Below are positions 59,030 through 64,000 of a DNA stretch of 64,000 nucleotides, in pieces. Positions within the stretch are counted from its first letter, which is position 1; the number at the start of each line of letters is the position of its first letter. The DNA comes from Halorarius halobius (GTDB lineage: Archaea; Halobacteriota; Halobacteria; Halobacteriales; Haloarculaceae), in the NCBI RefSeq assembly GCF_024298865.1, contig NZ_CP101161.1:1757227-1821226 (forward strand), in the 5' to 3' direction. Both the position numbers and the translations under genes were made by a program. Below the pieces are notes generated by a model. The model ran no database searches. It was not told the origin of the DNA and worked only from the letters and a program-made list of their open reading frames with translations.

Positions 59030-62000
59030 ATGACGATGACGGACGCCGACGACCGGGTCGAACTCGTCGCCAAGCGGGTGGCGTTCGTCGAGGCGCTGGC
59101 CGACGGACCGCGCCACAAGCCGGCGCTGGTCGAGGAGTTGGGCCACTCGCGGTCGACCGTCGACCGGGCGGTCCGGCGGCTGGTCGACGCCGGGTTGGTC
59201 GAACGGACCGACGAGGGGTTCCGGGCGACGCTCGCGGGCCGACTCGCCGCCGAGCGTTACCGCGCGTTCCTCGCGGAGGCGAGCGCCGTCGTCGACGCGA
59301 CGGCGTTTCTCGGCTCGCTCCCGCCCGACTGCGAGTTGCCGCTCGACGCCGTGCGGCAGAGCCGCGTGGAGGCGTTCGAGACGCCGGCCCGCGCGTTCGA
59401 GGCGACGGTCGAGCCGTTGCGGACGGCCGACCGCTACGTCGCCGTCCTCCCCCGACTGGACGACTCGCGGCTCCTGCGGCTCTGTCACGCCCGGGTCCGC
59501 GAAGGGATGGCCGCCGAACTGCTGGTCGCGCCCGCGGTGCTGGAGCGGCTCCGCACCGAGTTCCCGCGGCTGGCCGCAGACCTGGCGACGAGCGACGGCG
59601 TCACCGTCCGCCGGGTCGACGACCCACGGCCGTACGCGCTCCTGCTTGCACACGGCTCCGAGCCGACGGTGTCGCTGACGCCCGCCGCGGCCGGGGCGAC
59701 CGAACTCCTGACGGCGACGGACGGTCCCGCCGTCGAGTGGGCCGAGTCGACGCTGGCGTCGCTCCGGGCCGACGCGACGGACGTGACCGCCGAGGTGGCG
59801 GGGCTGGTCGAGGAACTCGACGACACCCTGCTCGGGCGCCACGAGACGCGCGGTCCGGCGGGGCTGGCGGCGGTGGGCGTCGACCGTCTCGACGCGGCCG
59901 CCGTCTCCGGTCGGACGCCGAACGACCCGGCGACGGGGTGGCGGGTCGGGTTCGACCTCGTCGACGTCTACTACGGGGTGCCGTTCGAGCGTCACGACCC
60001 CGACGCCGACAGCGATGGGACCGACACGCCGCGGGCGGTCGACCGGCTCGTCGAGACGCTCGCGGACGGTGGCCCGGTGGCCGTCGTCGGCCCCTCGGGG
60101 TCGGGCAAGAGCACGCTCTGTCGGCAGGTGGCGTGCCGGTGGGTCGCCGCCGAGCGCGGCCCGGTGTTCCACCGGGCGACGCCGACGGAGACGCCGTTCG
60201 ACCGGTCCGAGCCGTTGACCGACGCCCTCGACGAGAGCGACGGGCACGCCCTCGTCGTCGTCGAGGACGCGGGCGACGAGGCGACCGCCGAACGGCTGGC
60301 CGCGGTGCTGGAGCGGGCCCGCGACGACCCGTCGGTGAGCGTTCTGCTCGAATCGGCGGCGACCGACTGGCCCCCCTCGCCCTCGGACCCTCGCGGGGAG
60401 ACGCTGTTCCGGGGCGCGGCGACGTACCGCCTCGGGCCGCTGTCGGCCGCCGAATGTGCCGACGCGGTGGCCGCCTTCGAGGCGGCGACCGGCCGCGAGG
60501 TGCCGCTGTCGGCGGAGTCGCTCCACGCGCGGCTACGGGACGGCGACGGCCCCGGCGACTGCCACCTGCTCGGCTACCTGCTGGCGGCCCACACGACGCC
60601 AGCGCCGTGGACGGACGCGGCCGCCGAGCCGACCGGGCTCGACGCCGACGCCCGCGCGGCCTACGAACTCGTCGCGCCGGAGGGGCCCGACGACGACACG
60701 ACGGCGCTGTCGGTCGGCCTGCTGGCCGCCGTGCTGGCGGCGGCCGAACAGCCGGTGACGCCGGCCGCGCTCCACGCGGTGGCGGCCGTCCGCCCGGACG
60801 ACGAACGGACCCGCGCTCACCGCCGGGTCGACGCCGCGGTCGACGACCTTCGGGGCGTGCTCCTGTTCGACCGCACCGACGACCCGGCGTTCCGCACCCA
60901 GCACCCCTACTGGGCGGTCCGCTTCCTGGAGGCGGCGCTGACCGACCGCGAGCGGACGGCCGTCGACGCGTTCGAGCGGGCGCTGTCGGCGCTGTTCGCC
61001 GCCACCGGGGAGCCGGCGGTCCGCGAGCGGGTGGCGTCGTGGCTCGGGCGCCGCCCGGCGTTCGACCGCTACGACGGCGACGCGCTCGTCGCGGACACGT
61101 TCGGGGTCGTGCGCTGTTACACGTCGCTGGTGCCGCTGTTCGGGACGAGCGACCTGTCGGGGGTCGCGCTCCCGGACGACTGCTCGCCGGCGACGCGGCT
61201 CGAGGCCCGCGGTGCCCGGCTGTACGGCTGGTACAAGCACGGCCACCTCGACCGCGCCTCGGCGGAGGCGGAGGCGCTACTCGCGGCCGTCGAGTCGGCC
61301 GACGTCGGCGGGGAGACGGCCGCCCGGTTCACGGTTCAGGCCCGGCGCCGACTCGCGGACGTGGCCGACGACCGCGGCGACCCGGAGGATGCCCGCGAGC
61401 ATCTGCGGGCCGGCCTCGACGTGGCTCGCGAGGCCGAGGACCGACGGGCGGAGACTCGGCTTCTCACCTCGCTCGGGATGGTGGAACTGCACGCCGACCA
61501 CTACGACGCCGCACAGCGGCGCCTCGCGGAGGCCGAGGCCGTCGGCGAACCGCTGGGGGCCTGCCCGGAGCGGTCCGAGACGCTGTACTATCTCGGTCGG
61601 CTCCACCGGAAGCGGGGGGCCTACGACGCCGCCGAGACCGCCCTGCGGGAGTCGCTGGATATCGACCGGGCCTGCGAGGCGCCGCCCTCGGACGAGGCGG
61701 CGACGCTGAACGCCCTGGGGACCGTCGCGGCCGACCGCGGCGCGTTCGACCGCGCGGAGTCGTACTACCGGCAGGCGCTCGAACTCCAGCGGGAGACGGA
61801 CAACCGCCGCGGGGTGGCGGCGACGCTGGTCAACCTCGGCGACCTCGCGCTGGAACACGACGACGCCGACGGCGCCGAACCCTGCTTCGAGGAGGCGCTC
61901 GACGTCGCCGCCGACATCGAGGCGGCGGTCATCCACGGCGCGGCACTCGGTGGACTGGGACGGGTCGCGGCGGCCCGCGGCGACCTCGACCGCGCCGAGC

Positions 62001-62329
62001 AGTACCACCGCGAGCGCAAGACGGTGGCCGACGCCCCCCGGTCGCGGGCGGTGGCGACCGAGCGGCTCGGCAACGTCGCCCGCAAGCGGGGCGACCTCGA
62101 GACGGCCTGCGACCGCTACGAGGCGGCCTTCGAGACGCTCACCGAGGTGGGGGCCGTCGACCGCGCGGTCCAGGTCGCGCTCCGGTTGGTCGAGGTCTGC
62201 GAGGACGGCGGGGACCGCGAGACGGCCCGGTCGTGGGCCGACCGGGCCCGCGAACTGGCGGCCGACGCCGACCTCCCCGAGCGCCGGGCGGAGGCGGTCG
62301 CGTGGAACGAGCGGCTCGCGTCGGACTGA
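59030..62329 (+). CDS. FilR1-type HTH fused to P-loop NTPase and TPR repeats (STAND-like)
   Basis: A 1099-aa protein. Residues 1-75 are a winged helix (RHKPALVEELGHSRSTVDRAVRRLVDAGLVERTDEGF) and 75-255 a FilR1-like ligand domain (ending PAVEWAESTLASLRADA, cf. WAESxY in the regulators). Then a P-loop NTPase: Walker A GPSGSGKST at 354, Walker B-like ALVVVED near 412, followed by winged-helix-type segments to about 745, and at least eight TPR-like repeats to the C-terminus (for example EARGARLYGWYKHGHLDRAS; AATLNALGTVAADRGAFDRAESYYRQALE; RLGNVARKRGDLETACDRYEAAFE). This is the sensor-switch-scaffold order of STAND regulators (MalT-like) but with the DNA-binding part at the N-terminus. Confidence 0.85.
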   Translation: MTMTDADDRVELVAKRVAFVEALADGPRHKPALVEELGHSRSTVDRAVRRLVDAGLVERTDEGFRATLAGRLAAERYRAFLAEASAVVDATAFLGSLPPDCELPLDAVRQSRVEAFETPARAFEATVEPLRTADRYVAVLPRLDDSRLLRLCHARVREGMAAELLVAPAVLERLRTEFPRLAADLATSDGVTVRRVDDPRPYALLLAHGSEPTVSLTPAAAGATELLTATDGPAVEWAESTLASLRADATDVTAEVAGLVEELDDTLLGRHETRGPAGLAAVGVDRLDAAAVSGRTPNDPATGWRVGFDLVDVYYGVPFERHDPDADSDGTDTPRAVDRLVETLADGGPVAVVGPSGSGKSTLCRQVACRWVAAERGPVFHRATPTETPFDRSEPLTDALDESDGHALVVVEDAGDEATAERLAAVLERARDDPSVSVLLESAATDWPPSPSDPRGETLFRGAATYRLGPLSAAECADAVAAFEAATGREVPLSAESLHARLRDGDGPGDCHLLGYLLAAHTTPAPWTDAAAEPTGLDADARAAYELVAPEGPDDDTTALSVGLLAAVLAAAEQPVTPAALHAVAAVRPDDERTRAHRRVDAAVDDLRGVLLFDRTDDPAFRTQHPYWAVRFLEAALTDRERTAVDAFERALSALFAATGEPAVRERVASWLGRRPAFDRYDGDALVADTFGVVRCYTSLVPLFGTSDLSGVALPDDCSPATRLEARGARLYGWYKHGHLDRASAEAEALLAAVESADVGGETAARFTVQARRRLADVADDRGDPEDAREHLRAGLDVAREAEDRRAETRLLTSLGMVELHADHYDAAQRRLAEAEAVGEPLGACPERSETLYYLGRLHRKRGAYDAAETALRESLDIDRACEAPPSDEAATLNALGTVAADRGAFDRAESYYRQALELQRETDNRRGVAATLVNLGDLALEHDDADGAEPCFEEALDVAADIEAAVIHGAALGGLGRVAAARGDLDRAEQYHRERKTVADAPRSRAVATERLGNVARKRGDLETACDRYEAAFETLTEVGAVDRAVQVALRLVEVCEDGGDRETARSWADRARELAADADLPERRAEAVAWNERLASD

Positions 62330-62663
62330 CACCCCCTGTCAGTCGGTGAACCCCTGTCTCAAGAGGTGACGTAATGCCGGTTCGGCCGTCCCCTCCCCGT
62401 GCGGCGACCCGTTCGCCGTAGCTCCGTCCCGCGTGGCCCGGCCGGGGGCTGGCTCCGTGGGACATCGCCGGATGCCCGACCGTGGGGGGACGGGCGTCCC
62501 GGCGTTCTGGGGGTGGGGATGTGCCCGACTTCGACGCCGTCACCGGGGCGGTGCTCCCCGCGTTTGCTGATTGTTACCGTACCACTCAGTCAGCCGTCCC
62601 GTTCGCGTCGGGCCGTGGATACGAGGGGAGAAGCCTATTGGTGTGGTGGGTACTAGCACGGGT
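62330..62663. other. Gap between the STAND-like gene and the P450
   Basis: A 334-nt region with no convincing gene on either strand. GC-rich in its left half; the last 100 nt are AT-richer (TTTGCTGATTGTTACCG near 62562-62578) and hold the presumed P450 promoter. Confidence 0.4.
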
Positions 62664-64000
62664 ATGAGCTCGGACTCCGACGGCCCGACCGACGCGGGCC
62701 AGTCCGCCGACGGCGAGGCGCCGCTGGTGCCGTACCCGCCGAACGTCGGCCACCCGTCGCTCCACGTCCTCCGGCAGATGCGGGACCCGCTGGCGTTCTC
62801 CGAGGAACTGTTCGCCACCCGCGACGTGGCCCGCTTCTACCTCGCCGGGATGGGCGACATCTACGCGGTCGCCCACCCCGATTTCCTGAAGCGCGTCCTG
62901 CTGACCGAGCGCGACCGCTTCCGGAAGACCGACGACTTCCGCATCGCGTTCGGCGAGGGCCTCCTCACGGTGGAGGGCGAGGAGTGGCGCAACCAGCGCG
63001 ACGTACTCCAGCCGCTGTTTACGCGTGACGCGGTCACCGGCTACGCCGACGGGATGGTCGAGCAGATACGCCGCCGGAGCGACCGCTGGCACGACGGCCA
63101 GCGGTTCGACCTCCAGGCGGAGTTGACGGACATGACGCTCGACGTGCTGTTCGCGACCGTCCTGGGGCGGGAACTCGCTCTGGACGGCGACGAGTCCATC
63201 CGCGAGGCCGCCGAACATCTCCACGACTGGTTTCTCCCCACTTCCTACTTCCTGCCGAACTGGATGCCCTCGCCCGCCCGCCGCCGGTTCGGGAGCGCCA
63301 AGGAGACGCTCGAAGCGGAGGCCCAGCGCCTGCTCGAGGAGAAGGCCGGCGACGCCCCCACCGACCCGGGCGAGGCCGAGGACCTGCTGTCGCTTCTGGT
63401 CGGCCTGCGGGAGGCGGGCGTCACCGACACCGGCATGCTGACCGACGAGCGCCTTCGTGACCAGATGGTGACCATCATCTTCGCGGGCCATGACACCACC
63501 ACCACGTCGCTGACGTTCGCGTTCTGGGCGCTCGCGAACCACCCGGAGGCCCGCGAGAAGTTCCACGCCGAGGTGGACGCCCTCGACGGCCCGCCGACGA
63601 TGGCCGACGTCGACGAGTTGACGTACACCGACAAACTGCTGACGGAGACGCTCCGGCTGTTCCCGCCCGTCTACTCGCTCCCGCGAGAGGCGGCCGAGGA
63701 CGTGACGTTCGACGGCTACCGCGTCCCCGGGGGCGAGCGGCTGATGCTCCCGCTTCGCATCGTCCAGCGGGACCCCCGGTTCTTCGAGGACCCCGAGACG
63801 TTCCGCCCGGAGCGGTGGAGCAAGCAGTTCCGTCAGGAACTCCACGACTTCGCGTACGCGCCGTTCGGCGGCGGCCCGCGCATCTGCATCGGCCGCCAGT
63901 TCGCCCTGCTGGAGGCGAAACTCGCCTTGGCGACCATCGGCCGCGAGTACGACCTCTACTGGCTCGGCGAGAACGACGCCGACGGCGAACCGCCCGTCTC
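62664..64000 (+). CDS. Cytochrome P450, 3' end cut by window edge
   Basis: At least 445 residues of a soluble P450 monooxygenase; no stop codon before the window end. Family signatures: I-helix oxygen-binding AGHDTTTTS, ExxR at Glu328/Arg331 (ETLRLFP), FRPERW meander, and heme-binding FGGGPRICIG with the axial ligand Cys408. The start is ATG 62664, giving an acidic leader (SSDSDGPTDAGQSADGEAP) before LVPYPPNVGHPSLHVLRQM. Such P450s in haloarchaea are related to the CYP102/CYP174 type; substrate unknown. No ferredoxin is adjacent in the window. The opposite strand has a long chance open frame that is not a gene. Confidence 0.92.
   Translation, partial: MSSDSDGPTDAGQSADGEAPLVPYPPNVGHPSLHVLRQMRDPLAFSEELFATRDVARFYLAGMGDIYAVAHPDFLKRVLLTERDRFRKTDDFRIAFGEGLLTVEGEEWRNQRDVLQPLFTRDAVTGYADGMVEQIRRRSDRWHDGQRFDLQAELTDMTLDVLFATVLGRELALDGDESIREAAEHLHDWFLPTSYFLPNWMPSPARRRFGSAKETLEAEAQRLLEEKAGDAPTDPGEAEDLLSLLVGLREAGVTDTGMLTDERLRDQMVTIIFAGHDTTTTSLTFAFWALANHPEAREKFHAEVDALDGPPTMADVDELTYTDKLLTETLRLFPPVYSLPREAAEDVTFDGYRVPGGERLMLPLRIVQRDPRFFEDPETFRPERWSKQFRQELHDFAYAPFGGGPRICIGRQFALLEAKLALATIGREYDLYWLGENDADGEPPV

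Noticed and set aside
58909..62349. Open frame of about 1146 codons on the plus strand, overlapping the STAND-like gene in another frame
   Set aside because: Arginine-, glycine- and proline-rich without domains; arises because GC-rich codons leave few stops in the shadow frame.
62586..63845. Minus-strand frame of about 419 codons at the right edge
   Set aside because: Lies opposite the P450, whose heme and ExxR motifs are clear on the plus strand.

Overview
The window is about 64 kb of very GC-rich DNA that reads as a haloarchaeal (class Halobacteria) chromosome or large replicon. Supporting this: proteins are strongly acidic (Asp/Glu-rich), there are many Tat signal peptides with lipoboxes, many genes have an archaeal TATA element 25-32 nt upstream of the start codon (leaderless transcripts), and the families present are typical of haloarchaea (Bat-type HTH, halocyanin, FilR1-type regulators, Hvo_1808-type surface protein, S-layer-like domains). 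The genus cannot be fixed from the sequence. No rRNA, tRNA, CRISPR array or intact insertion sequence was recognised. The first gene is cut at its 5' end and the last, a cytochrome P450, at its 3' end.

Region 1 (1-8.6 kb) is a copper/redox block. It holds a truncated membrane protein, a Bat-type regulator, a halocyanin-like blue copper lipoprotein, a polytopic membrane protein, a small SHOCT protein and a CopB-type Cu P-type ATPase. It ends in a three-gene module: a membrane-anchored winged-helix regulator flanked by two related exported proteins, with palindromic GAAAC-N2-GTTTC sites in the intergenic regions.

Region 2 (8.6-26.1 kb) is transport and sulfatase maturation, almost all on the minus strand. 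It contains an MscS channel (plus strand), two BASS-type transporters, an AI-2E-type permease, an AstE/aspartoacylase-type zinc deacylase and a second, 56-codon relic of such a deacylase. Two tandem near-identical 772-aa sulfatases with the CSPTR signature follow. Further upstream lie two S-layer-like exported proteins, a LURP-one-like protein, a paralogue of the first membrane protein, and a formylglycine-generating enzyme with both catalytic cysteines. This enzyme would convert the sulfatase cysteine to formylglycine, so substrate and modifying enzyme sit in one locus.

Region 3 (26.2-35.8 kb) is mixed metabolism: an alpha/beta hydrolase, a DUF3179 lipoprotein with a membrane partner, a FilR1-type regulator divergent from a GH5-like secreted glycosidase, a CoA-disulfide-reductase/NADH-oxidase-type flavoprotein, small acidic proteins, a CBS pair and a luciferase-like monooxygenase. 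Region 4 (35.8-39.3 kb) looks like an iron-responsive cluster: two TTTAGG-N4-CCTAAA palindromes, a DtxR-family regulator, a DUF7260-like protein, a methyltransferase, two small proteins and a Dps ferritin.

Region 5 (39.5-58 kb) holds envelope and signalling genes. There is a four-gene MacB-like ABC operon, a 1017-aa multi-PAS histidine kinase, paralogous sensor-domain membrane proteins, an HTH plus two small membrane proteins in an overlapping operon, a beta-helix lipoprotein, an HExxH surface protein, a beta-propeller protein, a peroxiredoxin and a solitary cytochrome oxidase subunit I. Region 6 (58-64 kb) has a FilR1-type regulator divergent from a 1099-aa protein in which the same regulator architecture is fused to a P-loop NTPase and TPR repeats, followed by a P450.
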